The notes: generated from the sequence alone by a model not told the origin. A DNA stretch of 18,871 bases from Lachnoclostridium sp. UBA3775 (GCA_002369525.1 DFFN01000226.1:1-18871), one strand, 5' to 3'; shown: positions 6,282 to 14,484, counted from the stretch's first letter. Numbers and translations: made by a program.

Positions 6282-7615
6282 TGCTTTAATATGCACAGAA
6301 CCTCGACGTTTGCGGTGCGAGGGAACATGTCGTAGGGCTGAATGTGTTCTGTCTTGTATTTCTTTGAGGTAAGAAAACGCAGATCCCTTGCGAGCGTTGC
6401 GGGATTGCATGAAATATATATGAGTTTTTCGGGCTTCATCTTCGCAACGGCATTAAGAAAGTGATCGGAAGTTCCGCTCCTCGGCGGGTCCATTATTATA
6501 CAGGAGTAATGCAGGTCGGCGCCGATTGCAGCCTGCAGGAAATCTCCGGCATCTTCGTCTATGAAACGCAGGTTGTTAAAGCCTGCGTTTTTGGCGCTTT
6601 CCCTTGCGTCCCTTACCGCCGCGGGATTAAGCTCGACTCCGGTCAGCTCCTTCGCGCCCGATAACTTTGCTGCGGTCATGGCAATGGTGCCGATGCCGCA
6701 GTAGGCATCGAGTATGTTATCTTCCTTTCCGATTCCGGAAAGCTTCACCGCGTCTGTATAGATTTTTTCGGCCATCTCGGTGTTTATCTGGTAGAAGGAC
6801 TTTGCGGAAATGTGAAATTTTATGCCGCAAAGCTCATCGCATATATAGCCCGGGCCAAACAGCAGCTCTTCCTTGTCCCCGAGGACAAAGGAGGTTTTTT
6901 TGTTGTTGAAATTCAGTATTACGGTCTTTACACAGGGATGCTTTTTCCTTATCTCGTCGGTCAGCTTATGCTTTTCGGGGAAAATTTTCGAACCGCACAC
7001 AAGGCATACAAGGGTATCGCCGTTTTTTGCAATGCGGAACAGCACGTGGCGCAGGGTGCCGCGTCTGTTATCCTCGTTATAGGGCGGAAGATGGTAGTCA
7101 TCCATAAACCTGCGGATGGTTTTCATTATTTCGGCTGCGGCCGGTCTTTCGATCGCACATTCGTTTATCGGTATGAGATTGTGGGTGGTTTCTTCGTAAA
7201 GGCCTGAAGTCACCCTGCCTTTTTTGTTTAAAGAGAGGGTGGCATGTACCTTGTTGCGGTAATGTAAAGAGTCGGCTTCGTTCATGCCGAGACACTCCTT
7301 CACTTCGCCGAAATCAGACAGAAGGCCTTTGCATACGTCGGTTTTAAGCCGCAATTCGTTTTCGTAAGAAGTATGGAGGAAGCTGCAGCCTCCGCAGCTC
7401 TCATAAACAGGGCAGACCGGAGTTATCCTGTTTTCCGAAATTTCGGTTATCTTCTCAACCTTTGCCCTGCCCTTGCCTTTGCCGTAGAGCAGGCTTACCT
7501 CAGCCTTTTCGCCGGGCAGCAGTCCCGAGGTTTCGAAAACGGCATTGTTAAAGGTAAAAACCGAATTGAAGTTTTCGTTTAGCCCTCGGCATCGTATTGT
7601 ATAATTCTTGCTCAT
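6275..7615 (-). CDS. rlmD: 23S rRNA (uracil-5-)-methyltransferase, RlmD/RumA (RlmCD) family
   Basis: It methylates C5 of a uridine in 23S rRNA using SAM. The start at 7615 (446 residues) is preferred: GGAGGG lies 8 bases upstream, while the in-frame ATG at 7651 lies within the -10 box. A TRAM-like beta domain (about 1-60) is followed by an iron-sulfur cysteine set C68-x5-C74-x2-C77 and C95 (CPVYESCGGC). The SAM-binding methyltransferase fold shows ILDAYCGIGTIAM, GVELNP and MDPPRSG. The catalytic cysteine is in ISCNPATLARDL (Cys403), with a C-terminal TANVE holding the general-base glutamate. Length and motifs are complete. Gram-positive members often modify two sites (RlmCD); TrmA and RlmC cannot be fully excluded. 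The gene is convergent with fdhD with a 7-base overlap and no room for a terminator. Confidence 0.92.
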   Translation of the reverse strand: MSKNYTIRCRGLNENFNSVFTFNNAVFETSGLLPGEKAEVSLLYGKGKGRAKVEKITEISENRITPVCPVYESCGGCSFLHTSYENELRLKTDVCKGLLSDFGEVKECLGMNEADSLHYRNKVHATLSLNKKGRVTSGLYEETTHNLIPINECAIERPAAAEIMKTIRRFMDDYHLPPYNEDNRRGTLRHVLFRIAKNGDTLVCLVCGSKIFPEKHKLTDEIRKKHPCVKTVILNFNNKKTSFVLGDKEELLFGPGYICDELCGIKFHISAKSFYQINTEMAEKIYTDAVKLSGIGKEDNILDAYCGIGTIAMTAAKLSGAKELTGVELNPAAVRDARESAKNAGFNNLRFIDEDAGDFLQAAIGADLHYSCIIMDPPRSGTSDHFLNAVAKMKPEKLIYISCNPATLARDLRFLTSKKYKTEHIQPYDMFPRTANVEVLCILKHQ

Positions 7616-7649
7616 GTCTTTACCCTCCGTCAGATGAAGCTCTTGATAC

Positions 7650-7658
7650 ATTATAGCA
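7650..7658 (-). promoter_or_regulatory. Extended -10 promoter of the rRNA methyltransferase gene
   Basis: The minus strand reads TGCTATAAT, a consensus -10 with the TGn extension; no good -35 stands 17 bases upstream, which is common for extended -10 promoters. The predicted start near 7643 agrees with translation from 7615. Confidence 0.6.
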
Positions 7659-7720
7659 TATATTTTGGCAAAATATAACTGTTTGGGGATAAAAAGTTTA
7701 GTGAAAGTATAGATAAATAA

Positions 7721-7749
7721 TTGACTTTAAGATTCTTATTTGATAAAAT
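7721..7749 (+). promoter_or_regulatory. Promoter of the AT-rich lipoprotein/ABC cassette
   Basis: TTGACT (7721-7726) and TAAAAT (7744-7749) are separated by exactly 17 bases, each one mismatch from consensus. The expected start near 7756 leaves an unusually long leader of about 130 bases before the lipoprotein ATG at 7887. Confidence 0.65.
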
Positions 7750-7810
7750 GAATACGTCTACAGAGTAGATATGTACTTTTTGTATACAAATATCCGATTG
7801 GAGGCTTTTG

Positions 7811-7825
7811 ATGGCTATTATCTAG
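7811..7825 (+). CDS. Possible four-codon leader ORF (M-A-I-I) with strong SD
   Basis: TTGGAGGC (GGAGG at 7800-7804) sits 6 bases before ATG GCT ATT ATC TAG. This is the best Shine-Dalgarno in the leader, much better than that of the lipoprotein ORF downstream (AAGAAG). CTAGTT at 7822-7827, overlapping the stop codon, can pair with AACTAG at 7858-7863 just before the lipoprotein. It may be a leader peptide that controls the cassette, or the remains of the 5' end of a lost gene (for example a small peptide gene). Evidence is sequence form only. Confidence 0.3.
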   Translation: MAII

Positions 7826-7886
7826 TTGCTAACGGAAATGTTCATTTTGTGAATTGAAACTAGAATAGTGTAAATGGTATAAGAAG

Positions 7887-9203
7887 ATGAAATATGATAA
7901 ACTTCATGTCTTTTTCGTGATTTGCATTATTTCAGTCCTTTTTGTAGGATGCAGGAGCAAACAAAAGGAAAACGGTTTTGATGATGGAAAATACAAAAAA
8001 ATTTCTGTCAATGAAACATATTCCAAAATGTCAAGGGGATTTGATGCCGGCATATATTCTGAAAATTTGAATGAAAGCAGAATCCCCATATCCCAATGTA
8101 AAGAAATCTATTCTGATGAAGTCAAGGATGTACAGTCAAAAGATTTCGGCAAAATAGATTTTTCGAGTGCTGTTTTTGGCTCTTTTGAGGAACTCGAAAG
8201 CGTAACTGTTCTTACACAAAATATATACGATGCAATGAGTGTAGAAGACGGTATTCAAGCTTTTGAAAATGAAATTAAAAAACTGCATCTGGAAAAAACG
8301 GTTGACCTGAAGAAAGAATTAAGAGATTCGGGCAGCGAAGTAGCCGAAAATCCGGATGATCAAGGTGAGCCGTATCCTTATTACAGGCCATCGGTATTTG
8401 AAAATAAGGATAAATTTTCATCGGCGGCATTTTTCTTTATTGCGACTCCGGATGTTGCTATTCAGATGAATGGACTTGGGTTTTATTCGTTCAGCGATGC
8501 AACGATCCCTAAGTATCTTGATAATCAAGTTTCTCCTGCTTTAGATGCTTTTGGAGCTAGCTTTGAGGAGGCCGAAGTCGTTGAAAGTGGTATTTTTTCA
8601 GACTTAAAAGATAAAAGCTATGAATTGTTAAACGGCAGTACTACTATTGCTGAGAGTGCTGACTGCGTACTGAAGTATTTTCAGGAGGGTACGCCACTGG
8701 CAATTGCAGATGATATAAGCCTTGAAATAGAAAAAGTGACGGTGTATAAAGTTAAAGATATTTATGCCTACGCTTTTGATATTACAAGAAAATATAAGGG
8801 GATTTCTTTCTCTTATGCGTCAGCAGGCAATTATAGTTCTCCGCGTATGATGGCACATGATACTAAACAGGTTTTTACAATTACAGGTGATAGTGTTAAT
8901 GCTTACTGGGGAACAAATCCGGCAAAAAAGATGAAAAGCTCAATTGAGGAACAGACCAGTATTCTTTCCATGGAACAGGCTGCGTATATAGCAGATACTG
9001 CTTTGGCAAAAAATGTACAGGCTGTTATTTCGTCAGTAGATTTTCAATATGTATCTTTGTATTTGACTGATAATGATGGCGCAACATTTCCATGCTGGAA
9101 ATTTTCCGGAAAAAGCACAAGAGATAATCGCAACATAAATATTTACGTTGATGCCTTAACGGGCGAAACCTTTTATGAAACTTTTGTAAATGAAAACAAT
9201 TAG
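7887..9203 (+). CDS. Large lipoprotein of an ABC cassette, function unknown
   Basis: The 438-residue protein starts with a signal of type II: MKYDKLHVFF, a hydrophobic run, then the lipobox LFVGC with Cys22 as the lipid site. A charged linker leads into a large extracytoplasmic region without further membrane segments. The C-terminal ~80 residues (MEQAAYIADTALAK, YLTDNDGATFPCWKF, YVDALTGETFYE) have the form of a PepSY/YcdB-like repeat, often seen in lipoproteins beside exporters; this is resemblance only. The stop overlaps the next gene by 14 bases, so lipoprotein and permease are co-translated. Only a weak SD (AAGAAG) is seen, which may point to control through the leader. GC content is visibly lower than in flanking genes. 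It could be an immunity lipoprotein, a substrate-capture subunit or a signalling lipoprotein; I do not recognise a named family. Confidence 0.65.
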   Translation: MKYDKLHVFFVICIISVLFVGCRSKQKENGFDDGKYKKISVNETYSKMSRGFDAGIYSENLNESRIPISQCKEIYSDEVKDVQSKDFGKIDFSSAVFGSFEELESVTVLTQNIYDAMSVEDGIQAFENEIKKLHLEKTVDLKKELRDSGSEVAENPDDQGEPYPYYRPSVFENKDKFSSAAFFFIATPDVAIQMNGLGFYSFSDATIPKYLDNQVSPALDAFGASFEEAEVVESGIFSDLKDKSYELLNGSTTIAESADCVLKYFQEGTPLAIADDISLEIEKVTVYKVKDIYAYAFDITRKYKGISFSYASAGNYSSPRMMAHDTKQVFTITGDSVNAYWGTNPAKKMKSSIEEQTSILSMEQAAYIADTALAKNVQAVISSVDFQYVSLYLTDNDGATFPCWKFSGKSTRDNRNINIYVDALTGETFYETFVNENN

Positions 9204-10056
9204 AGTCTTAAAAAACAGATTTTGTGAATCTTTATACCTGCCATACCTTATTATAGGTGTGGCAGGCATTACTTTATTATGCTTTTTCAGTCAATTGTTT
9301 ACGGATGTTTCCGGTGAAAAATATACAATTATACAGTTTTTGCTAAAAAACAATAAGAAAGAACTTTCCTTAAATAACAGTATTTCATACTATACGATAA
9401 TAAATGCCGGAATGAATGGTTGGATTGAAATTTTTGGACCTGCATTCCTTACCATGTCATATGCTTTACAAACATCTGCCGAATATAAAAACCGAGCATT
9501 AAACTACACTCTTCCTCGTGAAGGGTTGAAGAATTATGTTACAACAAAATTGGTTTCATGCGTGATTTCCGGAGGAATAATACTTGCTCTGGGATTTCTT
9601 ACTTTTTGTATATTATGCATTCCCTTTCAGGGAGATCTTATGCCTGCAGATAAAGACAATCTGAAGGTGATTTTTTACGGATTAGACGCAAATAATAAAG
9701 CCATGTTTTACATATACAGATTTATCAGATTGTTTTTGCTTGGTATGTATCTGACTATTCCGGGGATAATAAGCTGTATTTTCTTTAAAGACAGGTATAT
9801 TCTGTTTTTTTTACCTGTTCTTATCAGTTACATATACTCTCAATCATTGAATTACCTGATTTCGAAAGCAATCTATAAACAAGACTTTAACATGATTAAT
9901 AAATTACAGAAAATATCATTCAATAATATAAAAATGATACCAAATAACAAACAGCTATTATTATATTTTGCATTACTTATAGTCTGTATCACTACGCTTA
10001 TTTTACTATGTTACTTTGTTGTAAAAAGAAGGAATAGGAGGGGAACTTATGCTTAA
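9190..10056 (+). CDS. ABC-2-type transporter permease, first of two
   Basis: The 288-residue membrane protein has about six predicted membrane segments (near 17-38, 75-92, 117-145, 172-195, 198-220 and 258-280). The loop after the second segment contains EYKNRALNYTLPREGLKNYVTTKL, which has the layout of the cytoplasmic coupling loop in ABC-2 permeases (E..nR.l.y.l..pr....y...K), contacting the ATPase. It begins inside the last codons of the lipoprotein without its own SD and overlaps the second permease by 8 bases. It is very AT-rich (for example 27% GC over 9841-9900, counted by eye). The role is export or substrate extraction with the second permease and the ATPase; the substrate is unknown. 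Confidence 0.68.
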   Translation: MKTIRVLKNRFCESLYLPYLIIGVAGITLLCFFSQLFTDVSGEKYTIIQFLLKNNKKELSLNNSISYYTIINAGMNGWIEIFGPAFLTMSYALQTSAEYKNRALNYTLPREGLKNYVTTKLVSCVISGGIILALGFLTFCILCIPFQGDLMPADKDNLKVIFYGLDANNKAMFYIYRFIRLFLLGMYLTIPGIISCIFFKDRYILFFLPVLISYIYSQSLNYLISKAIYKQDFNMINKLQKISFNNIKMIPNNKQLLLYFALLIVCITTLILLCYFVVKRRNRRGTYA

Positions 10057-10906
10057 TATTAAAAAAGGACTCCTCATAGCTGTCAATGAGTTGAGATATT
10101 TATTGTTTAATACAAAACTAATAATTGTACCAATTCTTTTAATATTGATTTATTCAATAGTTGTGGAACCACTGAAAGAATGCTGCGTGGAAATGGGCGG
10201 AAAAATGTCTTTCTTTGAACCTTTTCTTGCTTTAACAAGTTCAAGCTTTGTTATATTATTGCTTCCGCTTGTGTTTGTTGCTATACTTGCCGATTTTCCC
10301 AATGTAGGTATTCCTGAAATACCAAGAGTGATAAAGAGTAACAAAAGAACCTGGGTGTTTGGATGTATACTCTTTTCTGCAATGGCCATATTGCTGTTCT
10401 TGGGGCTTGTTCTTTTGGCTACTATGCTCATGCTGGGAAAAAACGGCGCCATTACTGCTGATTTCAGCGATACGGTGACTAAATATTTATCTGTGTTTCC
10501 TGAAAAGAATAAAAGCGTAGTAGCGGAACTGCTTCCGGCAAACCTGTACAATCAAATGTATCTTTATGAGGCTTTCCGGCTTAACATAATAACGCTTTTT
10601 TTATATCTTTTTATCTTTACGAATATTCAGATATTAGCCACTGTGCTTAATAAAAGGATATTAGGAATTGTTATAAATATATTGATTATTGCGATAGGAA
10701 CTTTGACTGTTTCAATTCGGTTGCCTTTAATGTGGCTTTTTCCTATGGCTCATACAGTACCCTGGATTCATTTTGAGGAGTACTTGAGCAAACCGGTTTA
10801 CCCGATGGAATATTCGCTGATTTATCTTATCACGTTTAATATGATACTAATACTGTTATCATTTGTGTTTGCAAGAAATTATAGTGTTATGGATAATGTT
10901 GAGTAA
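10049..10906 (+). CDS. ABC-2-type transporter permease, second of two
   Basis: The 285-residue membrane protein has about six hydrophobic segments (near 19-38, 66-88, 105-132, 180-200, 205-235, 255-278). It shares the general topology of the preceding permease but no obvious sequence, which points to a heterodimeric exporter core. A strong SD (AGGAGGGG) lies just before the ATG within the end of the previous gene, so it is read in tandem with it. An extracytoplasmic loop near the N-terminus (KECCVEMGGKM) carries two cysteines. The family is assigned from topology, size and operon context rather than a strong motif. Substrate unknown. Confidence 0.62.
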   Translation: MLNIKKGLLIAVNELRYLLFNTKLIIVPILLILIYSIVVEPLKECCVEMGGKMSFFEPFLALTSSSFVILLLPLVFVAILADFPNVGIPEIPRVIKSNKRTWVFGCILFSAMAILLFLGLVLLATMLMLGKNGAITADFSDTVTKYLSVFPEKNKSVVAELLPANLYNQMYLYEAFRLNIITLFLYLFIFTNIQILATVLNKRILGIVINILIIAIGTLTVSIRLPLMWLFPMAHTVPWIHFEEYLSKPVYPMEYSLIYLITFNMILILLSFVFARNYSVMDNVE

Positions 10907-10938
10907 ATGATATATAATATAGCAGGAGATAAGCGAGA

Positions 10939-11562
10939 ATGATTACGATTTACTCATTGAGTTTGAAAATAAAAAAGAGACAGATATTAAAAAACATTAA
11001 CATTGAGATACAGAACGGACTTGCATATGGTTTGGTCGGTAATAACGGATGCGGAAAGACCATGCTTATGAAATGTATTGTGGGTCTTATTAAACCTACT
11101 GAAGGAAAAGTTGTAGCTGATGGTAAAATCATAGGAAAAGATGTTGATTTTCTTGAAGACGTGGGGCTTATCATTGAAAATCCGGGCTTTGTCTCTTTTT
11201 ATTCCGGATTTAGAAACCTTAAGTCTTTGGCATATATCAATAATAAAATTGATGACAATAAAATAAAGGAGTGTATGAAAATATGCGGGCTTGATCCGGA
11301 GTTGAAATTATCTTTAAAAAAATATAGTTTAGGAATGAAGCAAAGGTTGGGAATAGCACAGGCAATAATGGAAGACCCGCAATATCTGATACTGGATGAA
11401 CCCATGAACGGTCTTGATAAAAACGGAGTAAAAGATGTAAGAAAGATACTACTTGATTTAAAGTCATCCGGAAAAACGATAATAATGTCAAGTCATAATG
11501 CCTCAGATATAGAAAGTATCTGTGATGTAGTGTTTGAAATGGATGGGGGCGAGATTATATAA
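10939..11562 (+). CDS. ABC transporter ATP-binding protein, BcrA/lanthipeptide-immunity-like
   Basis: The 207-residue ATPase has Walker A GNNGCGKT (34-41), signature YSLGMKQRLGIAQ, Walker B YLILDEP, D-loop NGLDKNG and H-loop SSHN. In the Q-loop region it reads VGLIIENPGF, with E where most ABC ATPases have Q; this form is typical of BcrA-type and lanthipeptide self-protection (LanF) ATPases. The protein is short because it lacks the C-terminal extension of BcrA proteins, but all catalytic motifs are present. SD AGGAG is 10 bases before the ATG and 32 bases separate it from the second permease, so it closes the four-gene operon. It should drive the two membrane proteins to expel a peptide or lipid-like substrate; that is inference. 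No peptide precursor or modifying enzyme is nearby. Confidence 0.85.
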   Translation: MITIYSLSLKIKKRQILKNINIEIQNGLAYGLVGNNGCGKTMLMKCIVGLIKPTEGKVVADGKIIGKDVDFLEDVGLIIENPGFVSFYSGFRNLKSLAYINNKIDDNKIKECMKICGLDPELKLSLKKYSLGMKQRLGIAQAIMEDPQYLILDEPMNGLDKNGVKDVRKILLDLKSSGKTIIMSSHNASDIESICDVVFEMDGGEII

Positions 11563-11569
11563 AAATTTC

Positions 11570-11598
11570 TTTACATGGCAGGCCTTAATTGGTAGAAT
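11570..11598 (+). promoter_or_regulatory. Promoter of the GH25 muramidase gene
   Basis: TTTACA (11570-11575) and TAGAAT (11593-11598) are 17 bases apart, directly after the end of the ABC cassette. The start near 11605 gives a short leader of about 22 bases with SD GGAAAGGA before the ATG at 11627. Confidence 0.6.
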
Positions 11599-11626
11599 GT
11601 AAGAAGAACCGGAAAGGATCAAAAAT

Positions 11627-12928
11627 ATGAAAAAGAGCCAGCCTATCATAAAAGCCATAGCCCTGCTCATAGTGACGGCAGTACTGATTGCCGGAGTAGT
11701 GGTTTTCGGAAACCGTAAAAAAAATGAATCGTCTGAAGCAAATGAAGATAAGCTTTTAGAGGAAACTGCGGAGCCCACATCGGAGCTTGCCGCAGAGACG
11801 ACAATACCGACGACGGAACCCACCCCGGAACCGACAACAGAGCCGACGACAACACCGACGACGGAACCCACCTCGGAACCGACGACTGAGCCTACCTTGG
11901 AGCCGACGACTGAGCCTACCTCGGAACCTACAGCAGAACCGACGAAGGAGCCCGAGCCCACAAAGGCACCCTATAAGAAATATGAGGTGAAGGAGCTTAC
12001 TGCGGCCGACGATGCACAGGCTCCGATCATACTGAACATCACCAAAAATCCGGTGCTTGTTAAAGGCAATGATTTTGTGCTGTCGAAATATATTTCCTAT
12101 GCCGATGACGTGTGCCGTGACGTAAAGCTTGCGGTTACCGGAAGCGTTGACACTGCCGTTCCGGGAGATTACCCGCTTTCCCTGATACTTAGGGACGATG
12201 CCGGACATGAAACTTCGGCTTCGATGAACGTAACGATACTGGCCGAAGCTCCGGAAAAGAAACCCGGCGGTGGCGGCGGTACCGTGACAAAGGAACAGTT
12301 CGGCGATTTCATGGCAAATTACAAAAACGAGAACACCATGGTCGGGATCGACGTATCAAAATGGCAGGATAAGATCGATTTTGAAAAAGTTGCGGCAGCC
12401 GGCTGCGGGTTTGTGATGATAAGGCTCGGCGGCTATGACGACGGTTCAACCTACACCGACAAGTTTTTCAAGGACAACATCAAAAATGCCAAAGCGGCCG
12501 GCCTTAAGGTCGGAATATACTGGCATGCGGAAGAGAGCAGTGTCGAAGAAGTAAGGAACAATGTAAAATATCTCCTTGGCGTTCTCGACGGCGAAAAGCT
12601 TGATCTGCCGGTGGCATATGACTGGGAGGATTTCTCGAAATTTCCCTCCCATAAGATGTCGATGTACGATCTCAATGCCTGCTTTGAGGTATTCTGCGAC
12701 GAACTTGAGGAAGCGGGTTATAAGGCCTGCATCTACAGCAGCAAAAACCCTCTCGGTTACATGTGGAAAAACGAAAGAAACCACCCTGTGTGGATGGCTC
12801 ATTACGTTAAACAGAGCAACTATGAGGGCGAGTATTTCATGTGGCAGCATTCCTGCACGGGACGTATTGACGGAATCAACGCAGATGTCGATCTTGACGT
12901 ACTTTATCTTGACAGAACAGAGGTATAA
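11627..12928 (+). CDS. Membrane-anchored GH25 lysozyme (muramidase) with Thr/Glu/Pro linker
   Basis: GH25 enzymes hydrolyse the MurNAc-GlcNAc bond of peptidoglycan. The 433-residue protein has an N-terminal TM or uncleaved signal segment (about 8-28), a linker of 12 tandem P-T-x-E-like tetrapeptides (61-108), an Ig-like beta domain (about 120-212, ending GDYPLSLILRDDAGHETSASMNVTI), a short GGGGG hinge and a GH25 domain (about 238-430). The domain shows VGIDVSKWQ (Asp242), VAYDWED with the catalytic pair Asp332/Glu334, and the closing WQHSCTGRIDGINADVDLD. All catalytic residues are present, so it should be active outside the membrane in wall remodelling or division. Its own promoter lies upstream; the next gene's promoter overlaps its last codons. 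It has no holin or phage gene nearby, so a phage lysin is unlikely. Confidence 0.92.
   Translation: MKKSQPIIKAIALLIVTAVLIAGVVVFGNRKKNESSEANEDKLLEETAEPTSELAAETTIPTTEPTPEPTTEPTTTPTTEPTSEPTTEPTLEPTTEPTSEPTAEPTKEPEPTKAPYKKYEVKELTAADDAQAPIILNITKNPVLVKGNDFVLSKYISYADDVCRDVKLAVTGSVDTAVPGDYPLSLILRDDAGHETSASMNVTILAEAPEKKPGGGGGTVTKEQFGDFMANYKNENTMVGIDVSKWQDKIDFEKVAAAGCGFVMIRLGGYDDGSTYTDKFFKDNIKNAKAAGLKVGIYWHAEESSVEEVRNNVKYLLGVLDGEKLDLPVAYDWEDFSKFPSHKMSMYDLNACFEVFCDELEEAGYKACIYSSKNPLGYMWKNERNHPVWMAHYVKQSNYEGEYFMWQHSCTGRIDGINADVDLDVLYLDRTEV
11807..11950 (+). repeat. 12-bp tandem repeat coding a Pro-Thr-x-Glu linker (12 units)
   Basis: Twelve in-frame units of 12 bases encode P-T-[T/P/S/L/A/K]-E (one unit ends in T). 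The third residue varies and synonymous codons for Thr and Pro alternate, so units are degenerate. Such linkers span the cell wall; unit number may vary between strains by slippage. Confidence 0.85.
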
Positions 12929-12938
12929 ATATTATAAT
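12909..12938 (+). promoter_or_regulatory. Near-consensus promoter of the isomerase-family gene
   Basis: TTGACA (12909-12914) and TATAAT (12933-12938), both full consensus, are separated by 18 bases. The -35 box lies in the last codons of the GH25 gene. A second TATAAT stands at 12948-12953 without a clear -35. High expression is expected, in agreement with the biased codon use of the gene. Confidence 0.8.
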
Positions 12939-12979
12939 ATACCTTAGTATAATTTTTTATAAAGGAAGGTATTTACCCA

Positions 12980-14461
12980 ATGATGAACAACACCCCCAAA
13001 GCAAAGATCGGTATTGTTGCAGTCAGCCGCGATTGCTTCCCCGAGAGCCTTTCCGTGAACAGAAGAAAAGCCCTCGTAGCAGCCTATAAGGCAAAGTACG
13101 ATGCCGACGATATCTATGAGTGTCCGGTATGTATCGTTGAAAGCGAAACACAGATGCTTGAGGCACTTGAGGATATCAAAAAAGCAGAATGCAATGCACT
13201 CTGTGTTTATCTCGGAAACTTCGGTCCCGAAATTTCCGAAACCATGCTCGTTCAGAATTTTGACGGCCCCGCAATGATCTGTGCGGCAGCCGAAGAAAGC
13301 CAGAACGATCTCTCGGACGGAAGAGGCGATGCATACTGCGGCGTTCTCAACGCATCCTATAACCTTGCACTCAGGAATGTAAAGGCTTATATCCCCGAAT
13401 ATCCCGTGGGAGATGCCGATGCATGCGCTGACATGATCCATGACTTCGTGCCTGTCGCAAAGGCTCTGTATGCTCTCAAAAACCTTAAGATCTTTTCTTT
13501 CGGTCCCAGACCTCTCAACTTCCTTGCATGTAATGCTCCGATCAAGCAGCTTTACAATCTCGGCGTAGAGATAGAAGAAAACTCCGAGCTTGATCTTTAC
13601 GAAGCATTCCTTAAGCATGAAGGCGATGCAAGAATCCCCGAGGTTGTTGCCGATATGGAAAATGAACTCGGAAAAGGAAACAAGAAGCCCGAGATACTTT
13701 CAAGACTTGCACAGTATGAGCTTACCCTTCTCGACTGGATCGAGGCACACAAGGGCAAGGCTAAATATTTCTGCATCGCAGGAAAGTGCTGGCCCGCATT
13801 CCAGACCATGTTCAAGTGCGTTCCCTGCTATGTAAACAGCCGTCTGACAGGACGCGGAATCCCCGTATCCTGCGAGGTTGATATTTACGGCGCTCTTTCA
13901 GAGTACATCGGAACCGTTGTCAGCGATGACATCGTTACCCTTCTTGACATAAACAATTCCGTTCCTGCGGACATGTACAAGGCATCTATTGAGGGAACCT
14001 TCCCTTATACCCACAAGGATACCTTCATGGGCTTCCATTGCGGAAATACCTGCTCAAAGAAGATGGCAAGCTGCGAGATGAAATACCAGAAGATCATGGC
14101 AAGAAATCTTCCCATCGAGGTTACAAACGGAACCTTGGAGGGCGATCTTGCTCCCGGACCTATCACCTTCTTCAGACTTCAGTCCACTGCAGATGCACAG
14201 ATCCGTGCATATGTTGCGCAGGGTGAAATTCTTCCCGTTGCCACCAAGTCTTTCGGCGGCATCGGTGTATTCGCGATTCCCGAGATGGGACGTTTCTATC
14301 GTCATGTGCTTATCGAGAAGAACTTCCCTCATCACGGTGCTGTTGCTTTCGGCCACTACGGCAAGGCGCTTTTCGAAGTATTCAAATACCTCGGCGTAAA
14401 GGATATCGGTTTCAATCAGCCTAAGGGCATGATGTATCCCACCGAAAATCCCTGGGGCTAA
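12980..14461 (+). CDS. L-fucose/L-arabinose isomerase-family protein
   Basis: The protein has 493 residues, a cytoplasmic protein close in size to AraA (about 500) and shorter than FucI (about 590). Family enzymes interconvert aldoses and ketoses with a Mn2+ site. Candidate ligands are Glu299 (SCEVDIYGAL) and Asp323 (LLDINNS); their 24-residue spacing equals that of the E. coli FucI ligands Glu337 and Asp361. His451/His452 (FPHHGAVAFGH) could be the third ligand. FHCGNTC and KKMASC add clustered cysteines. Codons are strongly biased (ATC, AAG, GAA, CTT/CTC), and with the consensus promoter this suggests high expression. No kinase, aldolase or sugar transporter adjoins it, so the sugar cannot be named; fucose, arabinose or sulfoquinovose-type substrates are all possible. 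SD GGAAGG is 10 bases before ATG; ATG at 12983 is an alternative. Confidence 0.8.
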   Translation: MMNNTPKAKIGIVAVSRDCFPESLSVNRRKALVAAYKAKYDADDIYECPVCIVESETQMLEALEDIKKAECNALCVYLGNFGPEISETMLVQNFDGPAMICAAAEESQNDLSDGRGDAYCGVLNASYNLALRNVKAYIPEYPVGDADACADMIHDFVPVAKALYALKNLKIFSFGPRPLNFLACNAPIKQLYNLGVEIEENSELDLYEAFLKHEGDARIPEVVADMENELGKGNKKPEILSRLAQYELTLLDWIEAHKGKAKYFCIAGKCWPAFQTMFKCVPCYVNSRLTGRGIPVSCEVDIYGALSEYIGTVVSDDIVTLLDINNSVPADMYKASIEGTFPYTHKDTFMGFHCGNTCSKKMASCEMKYQKIMARNLPIEVTNGTLEGDLAPGPITFFRLQSTADAQIRAYVAQGEILPVATKSFGGIGVFAIPEMGRFYRHVLIEKNFPHHGAVAFGHYGKALFEVFKYLGVKDIGFNQPKGMMYPTENPWG

Positions 14462-14484
14462 AAAATAAAAGGATATAACTGCAA

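Noticed and set aside
7616..7651. Upstream ATG for the rRNA methyltransferase
   Set aside because: It lies in the -10 box and has no SD; ATG 7615 has GGAGGG.
11503..11961. Minus-strand ORF with Val-Gly-Ser repeats
   Set aside because: It is the antisense of the Pro-Thr-Glu repeat in the GH25 gene and has no ribosome site; the same holds for 16125-16409.
11627..12928. Phage endolysin
   Set aside because: The protein has a membrane anchor and long wall linker, and no holin or other phage gene is nearby.
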